DNA of 64,000 bases from Serratia rhizosphaerae (GCF_009817885.1 NZ_CP041764.1:496001-560000), one strand, 5' to 3'. Shown: positions 43,716-53,668, numbered from the stretch's first letter. Notes: generated by a model from the letters alone, not told the origin. A program made the numbers and translations.

Positions 43716-44582
43716 CTACTGATTGTTTTTAATATCAATCAATACCTTATGCAACCCTTCTTCCCACGCGGATGATGCGATGCCTGCAGCATTTATTTTA
43801 CGGCAGGACAAGGTTGAATATTGCGGCCTTTCCGCCGGTGTCGGGTAGTCAGCCGTGGTAATCTCGGTCACCTGTGGCACCTTGCTGAGCAGCTGCAGCT
43901 GATGCGCATGCGTAAAGATCGACTTGGCGAAGTCACTCCAGCTCACTTCTTTATCGCCGCAGAAGTGATAAACGCCGCCTTCGGCATTTTGCTGCAACAG
44001 GTCGATAATCGCCTGCGCGATATCACCGGCATAGGTTGGGCAACCGCGCTGATCGGCGACAATCCCCAAGCTATCGCGATCTTTCGCCAGACGCAGCATG
44101 GTTTTAACGAAGTTATTGCCGTATTCGCTGAATACCCAAGCGGTGCGGACAATCAATGACGCGGGTAAAACCTCTGCAACGGCAATTTCACCGTCCAGCT
44201 TGGTTTGCCCATAAACGCCCAGCGGATTGGTTGCATCGGTTTCGCTATAGGCGACACTGGCCTTACCGTCAAAGACGTAGTCGGTTGACACATGCACCAA
44301 CCGCGCTCCCGCTTCTTTCGCTGCCAACGCCAGATTTTTCGGTCCGACAACATTAATCAACGCCGCCAGCTCACGATCTTGCTCCGCTTTATCTACCGCA
44401 GTATAGGCTGCCGCATTAACGATGGCATCAGGCTGAAACTCCGCAACTGCCGCTTTGACCTTCTCCAAATCGGTGATATCAAGCACATCGGCATCTGTTG
44501 CCCAAACCTGCCATCCCGCAGGAAGACGGTCCTGGAAACAGTTGCCCAGTTGCCCTTTCGCACCCGTCAGCAATACTTTCAT
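43716..44582 (-). CDS. rfbD: RfbD (RmlD), dTDP-4-dehydrorhamnose reductase
   Basis: A 288-residue SDR enzyme that reduces dTDP-4-keto-L-rhamnose to dTDP-L-rhamnose with NAD(P)H. It shows the nucleotide loop LLTGAKGQLGNCF, STDYVFDG and the catalytic YGQTKLDGE. It is last of the rfbBACD set and overlaps rfbC by 4 nt (ATGA). Confidence 0.95.
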   Translation of the reverse strand: MKVLLTGAKGQLGNCFQDRLPAGWQVWATDADVLDITDLEKVKAAVAEFQPDAIVNAAAYTAVDKAEQDRELAALINVVGPKNLALAAKEAGARLVHVSTDYVFDGKASVAYSETDATNPLGVYGQTKLDGEIAVAEVLPASLIVRTAWVFSEYGNNFVKTMLRLAKDRDSLGIVADQRGCPTYAGDIAQAIIDLLQQNAEGGVYHFCGDKEVSWSDFAKSIFTHAHQLQLLSKVPQVTEITTADYPTPAERPQYSTLSCRKINAAGIASSAWEEGLHKVLIDIKNNQ

Positions 44583-45115
44583 TTCGCCAGCTCCTTGAGC
44601 AACTTGCCCACTTTGTCTTTTTCAGACAGCAGCGGGTTATCAATTGGCCACTCAATACCTACCTCTGGGTCGTTCCACAGCAGGCAGCCTTCATGGCTAG
44701 GATTGTAGTAATCGGTGCACTTGTACTCAAAATCGGCAATGTCAGACAGCACCACAAAACCATGTGCCAAGCCCGGCGGCACCCAGAACTGGGTTTTATT
44801 CTCTTCCGACAGGATCACCCCTTCCCACTGGCCGAACGTCGGCGAGTCAGGACGAATATCGACGGCGACATCAAAGACCTCTCCCCGCACCACGCGCACC
44901 AGCTTGCCCTGCGGGTTCACCTTTTGGAAATGCAAACCGCGCAGTACACCCTTGGCAGAGCGTGAATGGTTATCCTGCACAAAATCGAGATCGATGTTCA
45001 GCATTTCCTGGTAGCGTTTTTTCTCGAAAGTTTCCAAGAAAAAACCGCGCGCGTCGCCAAATACCTTCGGTTGAATAATTTTGACGCCGTCAATTTTGCT
45101 ATCAGTTACTTGCAT
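44579..45115 (-). CDS. rfbC: RfbC (RmlC), dTDP-4-dehydrorhamnose 3,5-epimerase
   Basis: A 178-residue cupin. The substrate and catalytic residues lie in QDNHSRSAKGVLRGLHFQ (catalytic His), VDIRPDSPTFGQWEG, and PPGLAHGFVVLSD...YKCTDYY (catalytic Tyr region). The ATG at 45115 directly follows the rfbA stop; the frame is open upstream to 45154 inside rfbA, which is not needed. Confidence 0.95.
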   Translation of the reverse strand: MQVTDSKIDGVKIIQPKVFGDARGFFLETFEKKRYQEMLNIDLDFVQDNHSRSAKGVLRGLHFQKVNPQGKLVRVVRGEVFDVAVDIRPDSPTFGQWEGVILSEENKTQFWVPPGLAHGFVVLSDIADFEYKCTDYYNPSHEGCLLWNDPEVGIEWPIDNPLLSEKDKVGKLLKELAK

Positions 45116-45116
45116 G

Positions 45117-45986
45117 TTACTTCTCCCGGATAATATGTGCGAGGTATTGCCCATACAGCGTTTTACTCAGGAGCTTGGCCTCATCGGCAACCTGCTCGCG
45201 TGACAACCAGCCCTTGCGGAAAGCGATCTCTTCCAGGCACGCCACTTTGAAGCCCTGACGCTTTTCAATGGTGTGGATAAACTGTGACGCCTCGATCAGA
45301 CTGTCATGGGTGCCGGTATCCAGCCAGGCAAAACCACGGCCCAGCAGCTCAACGTTCAGCTTGCCCTGATCCAGGTACATCTGGTTCAGCGTGGTGATTT
45401 CCAGTTCGCCGCGTGAAGACGGTTTTACCTGCTTCGCCATTTCAACAACGTTTTCGTCATAGAAATAGAGGCCGGTCACCGCCCAGTTGGATTTTGGCAC
45501 CGCCGGTTTTTCTTCCAGCGACAGCGCGCGGAACTGGTCGTCAAACTCAACCACGCCAAAGCGTTCCGGATCCATAACCTGATAGCCGAATACGGTCGCG
45601 CCTTCATTACGCGCCACCACGTTTTCCAGCTTGGCGCCGAAGCTCTGACCAAAGTAGATGTTGTCGCCCAGAACCAGCGCGCAACGATCGCCGTTGATAA
45701 ACTCTTCGCCAATCAGGAATGCCTGCGCCAGGCCGTCCGGGCTTGGTTGGATTTCATAGCTCAGATTGATGCCGAAGCGGCTGCCGTCGCCCAGCAGACG
45801 CTGGAAGGATGGCATATCTTCCGGCGTAGAAATAATCAGAATATCGCGGATCCCGGCCAGCATCAGCACCGAGATCGGGTAATACACCATCGGCTTATCA
45901 TAGATAGGCAGCAGCTGTTTTGAGACACCGCGAGTGATGGGATATAAACGCGTGCCGGAGCCACCCGCTAAGACAATACCTTTCAT
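45117..45986 (-). CDS. rfbA: RfbA (RmlA), glucose-1-phosphate thymidylyltransferase
   Basis: A 289-residue nucleotidyltransferase that makes dTDP-glucose. It shows the signature LAGGSGTRLYPITRGVSKQL, the lysine-containing YDKPMVYYP, the metal-binding LGDNIYFG, and FAWLDTGTHDSL. It supplies the substrate of RfbB encoded 23 nt upstream. Confidence 0.96.
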   Translation of the reverse strand: MKGIVLAGGSGTRLYPITRGVSKQLLPIYDKPMVYYPISVLMLAGIRDILIISTPEDMPSFQRLLGDGSRFGINLSYEIQPSPDGLAQAFLIGEEFINGDRCALVLGDNIYFGQSFGAKLENVVARNEGATVFGYQVMDPERFGVVEFDDQFRALSLEEKPAVPKSNWAVTGLYFYDENVVEMAKQVKPSSRGELEITTLNQMYLDQGKLNVELLGRGFAWLDTGTHDSLIEASQFIHTIEKRQGFKVACLEEIAFRKGWLSREQVADEAKLLSKTLYGQYLAHIIREK

Positions 45987-46009
45987 GTTGAAACTCCTTA
46001 CTTGAAAAT

Positions 46010-47074
46010 TTAACGGGTCAGGCCCAGACGCTCACCGGCATAAGAACCATCTTTAACGCGGCTCCACCAGGCTTCATTCGCCAGATACCACTCCACGGTT
46101 TTTCTGATGCCGCTTTCGAAGGTTTCCTGCGGTTTCCAGCCCAATTCGCGGTCAATTTTGGACGCATCGATCGCATAGCGCATATCGTGGCCAGGGCGGT
46201 CGGCAACGTAGGTGATCAGATCTTCATACAGGTTGACGCTCGCCGGTTTATTCGGCACCAGCTCGTCCAGCAGACGGCAGATAGTTTGTACAACCTCGAT
46301 ATTTTTACGTTCGTTATGGCCGCCGATGTTGTAGGTTTCGCCGACTTCACCTTCGGTCACCACCTTGTACAGCGCACGTGCGTGATCTTCCACATACAAC
46401 CAGTCGCGAACCTGCGCGCCGTTGCCATAAACCGGCAGCGGCTTGCCGTCCAGCGCGTTCAGAATAATCAGCGGGATCAGCTTTTCCGGGAAGTGATAAG
46501 GACCATAGTTATTTGAACAGTTGGTCACGATAGTCGGCAGCCCGTAGGTACGCAGCCACGCACGCACCAGATGGTCGCTCGAGGCTTTTGACGCAGAATA
46601 TGGGCTGCTTGGCGCATACGGCGTGCTTTCAGTGAACAAGTCATCGGTACCGTGCAGGTCGCCGTAAACTTCATCGGTAGAGATGTGGTGGAAGCGGAAA
46701 GCCTGCTTCGCAGCATCCTCCAGCGTATTCCAATACTGACGTGTAGCTTCCAGCAGCGTGTAGGTGCCAACAACGTTGGTTTCAATAAACGCTGCCGGGC
46801 CATCAATAGAACGATCCACGTGACTCTCGGCCGCCAGGTGCATCACCGCATCAGGTTTGAACTCGCTAAAAACGCGATCCAATTCTGCACGGTTACAAAT
46901 ATCAACGTGCTCGAACTTAAAACGGGCGTCGTCAGCAACCGTTTTCAGCGATTCCAGATTGCCGGCATAGGTCAGGCTATCCAGCACCAAGATTTCATCC
47001 GCGGTATCGTTAATAATATGGCGGGCCACAGCGGACCCAATAAACCCAGCACCACCGGTAACGATAATTTTCAT
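46010..47074 (-). CDS. rfbB: RfbB (RmlB), dTDP-glucose 4,6-dehydratase
   Basis: A 354-residue SDR enzyme that converts dTDP-glucose to the 4-keto-6-deoxy sugar. It has VTGGAGFIGSAVARHI, the catalytic HISTDEVYGDL with the Asp-Glu pair, PYSASKASSDHLVRAW (YxxxK) and NCSNNYGPYHFPEKLIP. It is first of four complete rhamnose-pathway genes. Confidence 0.96.
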   Translation of the reverse strand: MKIIVTGGAGFIGSAVARHIINDTADEILVLDSLTYAGNLESLKTVADDARFKFEHVDICNRAELDRVFSEFKPDAVMHLAAESHVDRSIDGPAAFIETNVVGTYTLLEATRQYWNTLEDAAKQAFRFHHISTDEVYGDLHGTDDLFTESTPYAPSSPYSASKASSDHLVRAWLRTYGLPTIVTNCSNNYGPYHFPEKLIPLIILNALDGKPLPVYGNGAQVRDWLYVEDHARALYKVVTEGEVGETYNIGGHNERKNIEVVQTICRLLDELVPNKPASVNLYEDLITYVADRPGHDMRYAIDASKIDRELGWKPQETFESGIRKTVEWYLANEAWWSRVKDGSYAGERLGLTR

Positions 47075-47099
47075 AATATCCTCAATCTTGAACTATCAA

Positions 47100-48503
47100 C
47101 TAATAAGCCGACTTATTGATAAAACCTTTGAAAACGGTCAGGAAAATAATTTTCAAATCCATCCACAAACTCCAGTTCTGGATATAGTAGAGGTCATATT
47201 CAACCCTTTTTTCCATTTTCTCCAACACATCCGTTTCTCCACGCCAGCCGTTTATTTGGGCCCAGCCGGTAATTCCCGGTTTCATTTTATGGCGCAGCAT
47301 ATATCCCTTGATCAATTTACGGTATTGTTCATTGTGTGCTACGGCGTGAGGCCGTGGGCCAACAATAGACATATCCCCTTTGATCACATTGAAAAACTGC
47401 GGCAACTCATCCAGGGATGTTCTGCGTAACAGGCCGCCAAACGGCGTAATCCGGCTATCCCCTTTCTTCGCCTGGATCACCTTATCGCCATTCTCCATCA
47501 CGCTCATACTGCGGAACTTCCAAACTTTAATTGCCCGCCCATCAATGCCGTAACGTAACTGTTTAAACAGTACGGGTCCCGGCGAAGTGATCTTAATGAT
47601 TAACGCAATCGTCAGTAAAACCGGAGAGATAAAGAGCAGAATACAGGTTGAAAAGATGATGTCTTCAATACGTTTCAACACCATATTTACACCACTCATC
47701 GGCGTGTCATATAAAGAAATCACCGGTACGCCGTAGATCATTTCACTGCGTGAGTGCAATACATTGAACGTAAAGATATCCGGTATTAGCATCACGGTGC
47801 AGGTACTGTCAGCCAAAGCAGAAAGAATATAATTAATTTCTTTGGACTGCTCCATCGGCAAAGCGATATAAACCCTATCAATATTATTTTTGTTCACCTG
47901 GGCAATCAAAGCATCAATATCGCCCAAGTGATTCATATCGAGTTTATCGTACCCCTGCACCTTGCCGGTCGTCGAGAAGTAACCAACCAGATTCAGTCCC
48001 AGCCACGGCGCATTTTTAATGCTTTCGGCCAAATGTACGCCGGAAGCAAGATCGCCAATCATCACAACCTCTCGGTTGTTATAACCGACCTTGCGCAGAT
48101 GTCCCAGGATCACGCGAATGAGGGTACGGAAAAAGACAAACAGCACTAATGAGAAGAATGACCATAAAGCATAAAACTTGATGGTGATATTAATCTCATT
48201 AATAAAGGCAATGATACCTGCGGTGAAAATTACACTAAGCAACCAGTTTCTTAATAAAAACTGCAACTCCAGACGGAAACTTACGCCACGCCACGAACGA
48301 TAAAAATCGGTCATTCCACCGATCATTTGGAATAGCACAAGACAGATTAAAGCAACAATGCCGTGAACAAGACCAATTTGCTGATGACTGATATACCCAA
48401 CCAGCATCATACCAAGCAGCATGCTGAATATATCGGAAAACCGCTGTAGCATTGAGATAATGGAAGCGTTGGAGTGAGTCATGCTTCTACTTGATTCATT
48501 CAT
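47100..48503 (-). CDS. WcaJ-type undecaprenyl-phosphate glucose-1-phosphate transferase
   Basis: A 467-residue polyprenyl-phosphate hexose-1-phosphate transferase that starts repeat-unit assembly at the inner membrane. Four N-terminal membrane helices and a Rossmann-like CoA-binding domain (VVMIGDLASGVHLAESI) precede the membrane-associated catalytic domain. That domain has KRIEDIIFSTCILLF, SPGPVLFKQ-RYG, WKFRSM, LRRTSLDELPQFFNVIKGDMS and GPRPH. The overall plan is that of WcaJ and related enzymes; whether it loads glucose or galactose is not certain. It is the only initiating transferase in the window. Confidence 0.88.
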   Translation of the reverse strand: MNESSRSMTHSNASIISMLQRFSDIFSMLLGMMLVGYISHQQIGLVHGIVALICLVLFQMIGGMTDFYRSWRGVSFRLELQFLLRNWLLSVIFTAGIIAFINEINITIKFYALWSFFSLVLFVFFRTLIRVILGHLRKVGYNNREVVMIGDLASGVHLAESIKNAPWLGLNLVGYFSTTGKVQGYDKLDMNHLGDIDALIAQVNKNNIDRVYIALPMEQSKEINYILSALADSTCTVMLIPDIFTFNVLHSRSEMIYGVPVISLYDTPMSGVNMVLKRIEDIIFSTCILLFISPVLLTIALIIKITSPGPVLFKQLRYGIDGRAIKVWKFRSMSVMENGDKVIQAKKGDSRITPFGGLLRRTSLDELPQFFNVIKGDMSIVGPRPHAVAHNEQYRKLIKGYMLRHKMKPGITGWAQINGWRGETDVLEKMEKRVEYDLYYIQNWSLWMDLKIIFLTVFKGFINKSAY

Positions 48504-48564
48504 TATGTGTCTCTTTCCCCATTAATCTACCAAGCCGATATGAATCCACGCTGGTTTAGATTCA

Positions 48565-49473
48565 TTATTTCCAAAACCGGCTATGCATACTTAACTTTGG
48601 CAACCATTTCCGCGGCAGCTTGGGATACTTCATCCCCAGCTTATAGCCCACGATCTTCAGAAAATTGTGCACACAAGCTCGAGGTATCCATAACGGATGA
48701 TTTTTTAATAAGAAAGATAACTCTGATTTGATAAAGCGCATCCCTTCACCGCCGGCTCCACCAAATTTATCTCTAATCCAGGACTCATCATGGTGAAAAA
48801 CGCCAATATCAAAATATCGCTTAAACTCTTCAATAGGCGTGTAATTATGCGAGTGACGAACTTCAGCCCCGGCACAATAGCTGACTTTATAACCAGCCAT
48901 CACCGCCTTAGCGGCAAAATACATATCTTCTGAAAGAATGGTGTTAGAAGGAAAACCACCCAACTCCTTAAATACAGAAGTACGATATGCAGCGAAAGAA
49001 TTAGACGTGAAAACGGTTTTTATGCCCAGTTTTTCTTTATCTTTGAACTCGCTGGTATAGCTCTCCGCGCTATAGTTAAACATCCTGGCGTGCGTAGCCA
49101 AAGGATTCGCATCTTTATGAGGGAGTTGTCGTCCATAAGCACAGGCAACGGTAGGATCGTTGAATACCTGCGTAATCTCATCCAGGAAACCCTGTTGCGG
49201 GATCGCATCTTGCGTGAGAAAAATTATAACATCGGCACGATCAATATTATTTTCAACCGCCTGATTTCTGGTTCCGCCATGATTGAAGTCTTTAGAATCA
49301 ATAGACAGCGTTTCAAAATCATGTTGTTTTGCAATAGCCAGCGTATCATCCTTGCTGCCCGAATCTACCACATAAACCACGGCCTTGTTCAGATTGAATT
49401 CCGATATTCCATCAGCGGATTCCTGCCACACCTTCCCCCCATTATATGTGGGAATGGCAATTAGATATTTCAT
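48565..49473 (-). CDS. Glycosyltransferase family 2, rhamnosyltransferase-like (RfbN type)
   Basis: A 302-residue GT-A enzyme with the ATG at 49473 (YLIAIPTYNGGKVW); a start at 49503 would add ten residues. The block DFNHGGTRNQAVE followed by IIFLTQDAIPQ and the later CAYGRQLPHKDANPLATHARMFNY is typical of bacterial rhamnosyltransferases such as RfbN. It probably adds L-rhamnose to the lipid-linked sugar laid down by the WcaJ-like enzyme encoded next to it. Confidence 0.82.
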   Translation of the reverse strand: MKYLIAIPTYNGGKVWQESADGISEFNLNKAVVYVVDSGSKDDTLAIAKQHDFETLSIDSKDFNHGGTRNQAVENNIDRADVIIFLTQDAIPQQGFLDEITQVFNDPTVACAYGRQLPHKDANPLATHARMFNYSAESYTSEFKDKEKLGIKTVFTSNSFAAYRTSVFKELGGFPSNTILSEDMYFAAKAVMAGYKVSYCAGAEVRHSHNYTPIEEFKRYFDIGVFHHDESWIRDKFGGAGGEGMRFIKSELSFLLKNHPLWIPRACVHNFLKIVGYKLGMKYPKLPRKWLPKLSMHSRFWK

Positions 49474-49578
49474 CGTGATCACCCGATCTTTATTATATTG
49501 CAATATATGACATGCAATGCTCTCTATACCAGAGAGACAACAAATCTTGGATAGTTAATTAGATTTCTTTGAAGTAAC

Positions 49579-49604
49579 AGCTGGCTATAGAATTATAGCC
49601 AGCT
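49579..49604 (-). promoter_or_regulatory. Stem-loop just after wzc (possible attenuator)
   Basis: AGCTGGCTATA and TATAGCCAGCT form a perfect 11-bp stem with a 4-nt loop, 16 nt after the wzc stop. The minus strand that follows has no strong T run. In group 1 capsule loci (E. coli K30, Klebsiella) a stem-loop at the same point, after wzc, is known to reduce read-through into the sugar-transfer genes. Confidence 0.6.
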
Positions 49605-49619
49605 TTATATAGGAGAGAT

Positions 49620-51794
49620 TTATTTTTCAGAGTCGTAGTTATAGCTATAGTTATCGTAACCGTAGCTATAATAATTCGACAGTTTGCGCACCACGGCGTT
49701 CAGAATGACGCCTTTAATCTCAATGCCATTCTGTTCGAAGCGACGGATACTGACTTCGACTTCTTTCGGACTGTTCAGCTCAAAGCGGGCCACCAGCAGT
49801 GAAGTACCTGCATGCTTACCGATAATCGCCGCATCGGTCACCGCCAGAATAGGCGGCGTATCCACCAGCACCAGATCGTAGTTCTCAGATGCCCATTTCA
49901 ACACCTCTTCGAAACGGCGGTGCATCAGCAACTCGGAAGGATTCGGCGGGATCTGACCGCGCGAAATAAAGTCGAACACGTTAGATTGAGTATGCTGCAC
50001 GGCTTCATTAATCGACAGTTTGCCCGACAACACGTTGGACAGACCTTGTTTACCATCGGCGCCAATCAGCTCGTGCACATAACCTTTACGCATATCGCTA
50101 TCGATTAACAGCACGCGCTGACCCGTTTGCGCCACAACGGCCGCCAAGTTGGCGCTGATAAAGGTTTTACCGATACCAGGGCTGGCACCAGAAATCATCA
50201 GCACATTATTTTTGGCTTCCATCATCGCAAAGTGCAAGCTGGTGCGCAGGCTGCGAATGGCTTCAATCGCCAGGTCAGCCGGATTGCCGAAGGCCAGCAG
50301 CGAATCGGCGTCCGCGTTCTGTTTCCGGCCTTTGATTTTCGAAATCAACTCCATATCGCGTTTACGCTGCCATTCGGAAAGCGGAACGCTCGCATAGACA
50401 TTGATGCCCATCTCTTCCAACTGCTCAGGGCTTTCGATACCGCGATGCAGATAGCTGCGCGCCAGAACATAACCGCAAGACACCATGCCGCCCAGCACCA
50501 GGCTCAACAGCATAATGATCGCTTTACGCGGCTGTACCGGGCTGTCGCCGGTCATCGCACGGTCAACGATACGCACATTGCCGATGGTGCTGGCCTTAGA
50601 AATATTCAGCTCTTGCTCACGGTTAAGCAGCTGCATATACACTTCTTTGCCGGAGTCAACATCACGGCTCAGACGCACCACTTCCTGCTGCGTTTCAGGC
50701 ATCGCGTTTACGCGCTTGTTTAAGCGGTCACGCTCTTCTTCCAACGTCTTGCGCTTTTCAAGCAGGGAACGGTAAGCCGGGTGCTCTTTGGTGTACAGTT
50801 TGGAAATGTCGGCTTCTTTGAAGGTCAGTTCATTCAGCTGCCCTTCCACCGCCACGATGCTATCAAGAATAGATTTCGCCTCCATCGTCAGATCGACAGA
50901 GTCTTTCTGCTGACGATAATGGCTCAGTTTATCTTCAGCGTTGTCCAGAGAAGCGCGAACCTTAGGCAACTGCATACGCAGGAAGACCAGGCTTTTCGCA
51001 TCTTCTTCAGATTTACGCTCAATATTCTGCTCAAGATAGTTACGCGTGATGCTATTTAGAATCTTTTGAATCATTACCGGGTTGTCCCCGGTCAAGGTCA
51101 GCCCCAAGACGCCGGTATCTTTACCCTGGTCAACCACTTCGTACTGATCGGCCAACTGATTGATGGCTGACAAATACGTTCTGGAAGTGATCGTAAAGGT
51201 GGTACCCGGCTCGGCAACGATATCGCTGACCAAGATAGACATGCCTTTTTGCTGTGCAAACACGCCGACCTTGCCTTTGAACAACTCGTCACCATCTCTG
51301 CTGATGGTGTAATCCGTCGCACTGTCAACGGTCAGTTTGAACGATGGGGAATCCCACCCTTTCGGCAGCGTCAGTTTGGACACCGACAGCTGGCCCGGGT
51401 CCTTGTGCATCAGGCGCGCAAGACCGCGGCCAAGAATCGGGAAATAATCCTGTTGAATATCCGTGGTCAGATTAAGATCCTCAACGGTTTTCCCCAGAAT
51501 CATACGCGACTTCAGCAACTCAATTTCCGGCGCTGACTGCGGCTGGCCGGAAGGCAACATCTGGTTGATGTTGCTTAACAGCTTGTTACCGACATTTTGC
51601 TCAACCTGAACAATCGCATTAGCGCTGTATATCGGCGTCGCAAACAAGCAATAGATGATGCCGAAGGTCAGGAAGATGGCGGTAATACCAATAATCAACC
51701 AACGATTGTCAATCAGCTCGCCAACCAAACGTCCAATATCCAGCTCATCCGAACTATCGTTTTGAGACACATTAACTCTATTCTTATCTGCCAT
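49620..51794 (-). CDS. wzc: Wzc, tyrosine autokinase / chain-length co-polymerase
   Basis: A 724-residue inner-membrane protein (E. coli Wzc 720). Two membrane segments near residues 30-50 and 425-445 flank a large periplasmic Wzz domain with coiled coils. The cytoplasmic BY-kinase has Walker A GASPGIGKTF, Walker A' VLLIDSDMRKGY and Walker B LVLVDTPPILAV. The C-terminus is a tyrosine cluster (seven tyrosines among YYSYGYDNYSYNYDSEK), the autophosphorylation tail reset by Wzb. The ATG at 51794 follows AGGA; an upstream frame to 51836 is ignored. Confidence 0.95.
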   Translation of the reverse strand: MADKNRVNVSQNDSSDELDIGRLVGELIDNRWLIIGITAIFLTFGIIYCLFATPIYSANAIVQVEQNVGNKLLSNINQMLPSGQPQSAPEIELLKSRMILGKTVEDLNLTTDIQQDYFPILGRGLARLMHKDPGQLSVSKLTLPKGWDSPSFKLTVDSATDYTISRDGDELFKGKVGVFAQQKGMSILVSDIVAEPGTTFTITSRTYLSAINQLADQYEVVDQGKDTGVLGLTLTGDNPVMIQKILNSITRNYLEQNIERKSEEDAKSLVFLRMQLPKVRASLDNAEDKLSHYRQQKDSVDLTMEAKSILDSIVAVEGQLNELTFKEADISKLYTKEHPAYRSLLEKRKTLEEERDRLNKRVNAMPETQQEVVRLSRDVDSGKEVYMQLLNREQELNISKASTIGNVRIVDRAMTGDSPVQPRKAIIMLLSLVLGGMVSCGYVLARSYLHRGIESPEQLEEMGINVYASVPLSEWQRKRDMELISKIKGRKQNADADSLLAFGNPADLAIEAIRSLRTSLHFAMMEAKNNVLMISGASPGIGKTFISANLAAVVAQTGQRVLLIDSDMRKGYVHELIGADGKQGLSNVLSGKLSINEAVQHTQSNVFDFISRGQIPPNPSELLMHRRFEEVLKWASENYDLVLVDTPPILAVTDAAIIGKHAGTSLLVARFELNSPKEVEVSIRRFEQNGIEIKGVILNAVVRKLSNYYSYGYDNYSYNYDSEK

Positions 51795-51811
51795 TGGTAA
51801 TCCTGATTGAC

Positions 51812-52246
51812 TTAGCGGCTTAAAGCATGAGCCCATTTTTGGGCTGATTTATCAAGAAGCTCATACACAAACTCGAAGGCTTCGCGGGATTGCCTATAGG
51901 GATCGGCGATTTCTCGCTGTCCAATCCAGTGCCCATAAAGCATGGTCTTCCCCCTGACCTCAGGCGCCAAACGGCAAACGGAATCAATATGTTCCTTTTC
52001 CATTACCAGAATCAGATCGTATTCACGGCACATCTTTGAAGTGAGTTGCCGAGCCTGGTGCCCATCAAGTGAAGTACCTCGCTGCAGCGCGACATCTGCG
52101 GCAGTGGCATCTGCGGGTTTATCAACCAACGCCCCCAAACCGGCAGAAGCGATTTCTTTATTCGGCAGTAGATTTTTCAACAGCCGCTCCCCGGTTGGGG
52201 AGCGGCAGATATTGCCGACACAAACGACCAATATCGAATTAAACAT
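51812..52246 (-). CDS. wzb: Wzb, low-molecular-weight protein-tyrosine phosphatase
   Basis: A 144-residue cytoplasmic phosphatase. The P-loop is CVGNICRS (Cys9, Arg15) and the general-acid aspartate lies in EIADPYRQS. It dephosphorylates the tyrosine tail of Wzc; cycling between the two is needed for high-molecular-weight polymer. It lies 20 nt after wza and 17 nt before wzc. Confidence 0.95.
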   Translation of the reverse strand: MFNSILVVCVGNICRSPTGERLLKNLLPNKEIASAGLGALVDKPADATAADVALQRGTSLDGHQARQLTSKMCREYDLILVMEKEHIDSVCRLAPEVRGKTMLYGHWIGQREIADPYRQSREAFEFVYELLDKSAQKWAHALSR

Positions 52247-52266
52247 AAACGTTACCTATCTACACG

Positions 52267-53403
52267 CTACGGCCAATTACGAATACGTAATGTCCCTTCG
52301 GTGAGGTTGTTGAAACCAGAAATGGTCGGCACCAGCTGACTGATGACGCGGTTCCAACGAACGACAGGTGCTGTCGTGACATAAACGATATCGTAAGGCT
52401 GCAGATGGAATTCGGTCCCCATTACCATCGCCGCCGCATCGGACGCATTGAGCTGATAGATATTCGCCAGTTTGCTGCCTTCGGCACCACGTAATGGACG
52501 AATGACAAAAATACCGGTAGCGTCGGAGAAAGATTGATCCATCCCTTCCGCATTACCCAGCGCTTCGGTCAGCGTCATACCGCTGCGATCCATCTTCAGG
52601 GTGGTCTGTTTTTTCACTTCACCCATCACGAACACTTTCAGATCGTCATTGCGCGGTATATAGAGAATGTCACCCGGGTACAGCAGATGGTTTTGCGTCA
52701 GGTCGCCCTTTTGCATCAGCGCCTGCAGTGAAATACGTTTTTCTTTGCCGTTATGCGTCAGGATGACGTTGCGCCAGTCGGCGTTCTCTGACAAACCGCC
52801 GGCGGCGTTGACCGCATCCATCACAGTCAGCGGCACGTTGGTGATCGCCTGCTGGCCGGATTTGGAAACTTCGCCGGTCACATAGGCTTTTTGCGAGCGG
52901 AAGGCGGCAACGCTGACATCAACCTGCGGGCTTTCAATATATTGCGCCAGGCGGTTGGTAATATCAGTACGTACCTGCTGCAGGGTTTTACCCGCAACCT
53001 TCACTTTACCAATATACGGATAGAAGATGGAGCCGTCGGAGTTTACCCAGTTGCCGGTGTCGCTGGCGCTACGGTACTGACCCGCAGGCGTGGTCAATTC
53101 AGGGTGATCCCAGACGGTCACCATTAACACATCACCGATACCGATCCGGTACTCATAGCTCTGCAATTCACGTTCCAGCGATTTATTAGGCTGCGCTACA
53201 ACGCTCTGCGGCCGCATTTTATCAACCAGGCGTGGCGTTAACGGATAAATGTTGACCAGCTTATCGAGGTCGTAATCGCTATCCTGCTGCTTAACAACAT
53301 CTTTTCCGCTGGTAGAAAGGTGGGAGCCGGGGAAAACCGTACAGCCGCTAATCACACTGATCGATACCAAAAGAGGTATCAGTTTCCATTGTTTTTTTGC
53401 CAT
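52267..53403 (-). CDS. wza: Wza, outer-membrane polysaccharide export lipoprotein
   Basis: A 378-residue lipoprotein. The signal peptide ends in a lipobox (VISGC, Cys21). Periplasmic export domains follow (YRIGIGDVLMVTVWDHPELT, and soluble-ligand-binding repeats around VTGEVSKSGQQAITNVPLTV and VMGEVKKQTTLKM). The C-terminal amphipathic helix that forms the outer-membrane barrel lies in the last 35 residues (VVRWNRVISQLVPTISGFNN...). Length matches E. coli Wza (379). Confidence 0.95.
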   Translation of the reverse strand: MAKKQWKLIPLLVSISVISGCTVFPGSHLSTSGKDVVKQQDSDYDLDKLVNIYPLTPRLVDKMRPQSVVAQPNKSLERELQSYEYRIGIGDVLMVTVWDHPELTTPAGQYRSASDTGNWVNSDGSIFYPYIGKVKVAGKTLQQVRTDITNRLAQYIESPQVDVSVAAFRSQKAYVTGEVSKSGQQAITNVPLTVMDAVNAAGGLSENADWRNVILTHNGKEKRISLQALMQKGDLTQNHLLYPGDILYIPRNDDLKVFVMGEVKKQTTLKMDRSGMTLTEALGNAEGMDQSFSDATGIFVIRPLRGAEGSKLANIYQLNASDAAAMVMGTEFHLQPYDIVYVTTAPVVRWNRVISQLVPTISGFNNLTEGTLRIRNWP

Positions 53404-53668
53404 CGAGTTATCATCACTTTCAAAGTAAACATGTATGCTGTGCCAAGTCCCCTGCCAACCATGGCGCCATTACGGCACTCAGCAAAAATGAAGAATTTGT
53501 CAAAATTCCACGTATGCATTCGCTAACAATGCATTACGTTGAGCGTTTATTGAAACCGAACTTGCTATTATCAGTTGCCATCCGGTTCGGCGGCTGTGTA
53601 CTCGCCGAAACGGCCCCGGACAGCACATAACTATAAAGCTTATTCCATGTTACGCCAGAATAAAGTTC
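53404..53668 (-). other. Intergenic region between galF and wza
   Basis: A 265-bp gap within the minus-strand series. It holds a hairpin (TTCGGCG / CGCCGAA, 53586-53592 with 53603-53609) and an AT-rich stretch with a GATAAT-like -10 on the minus strand near 53566-53571. It has no ops element. It may carry a second promoter for wza or simply be leader sequence; no gene is visible. Confidence 0.4.
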
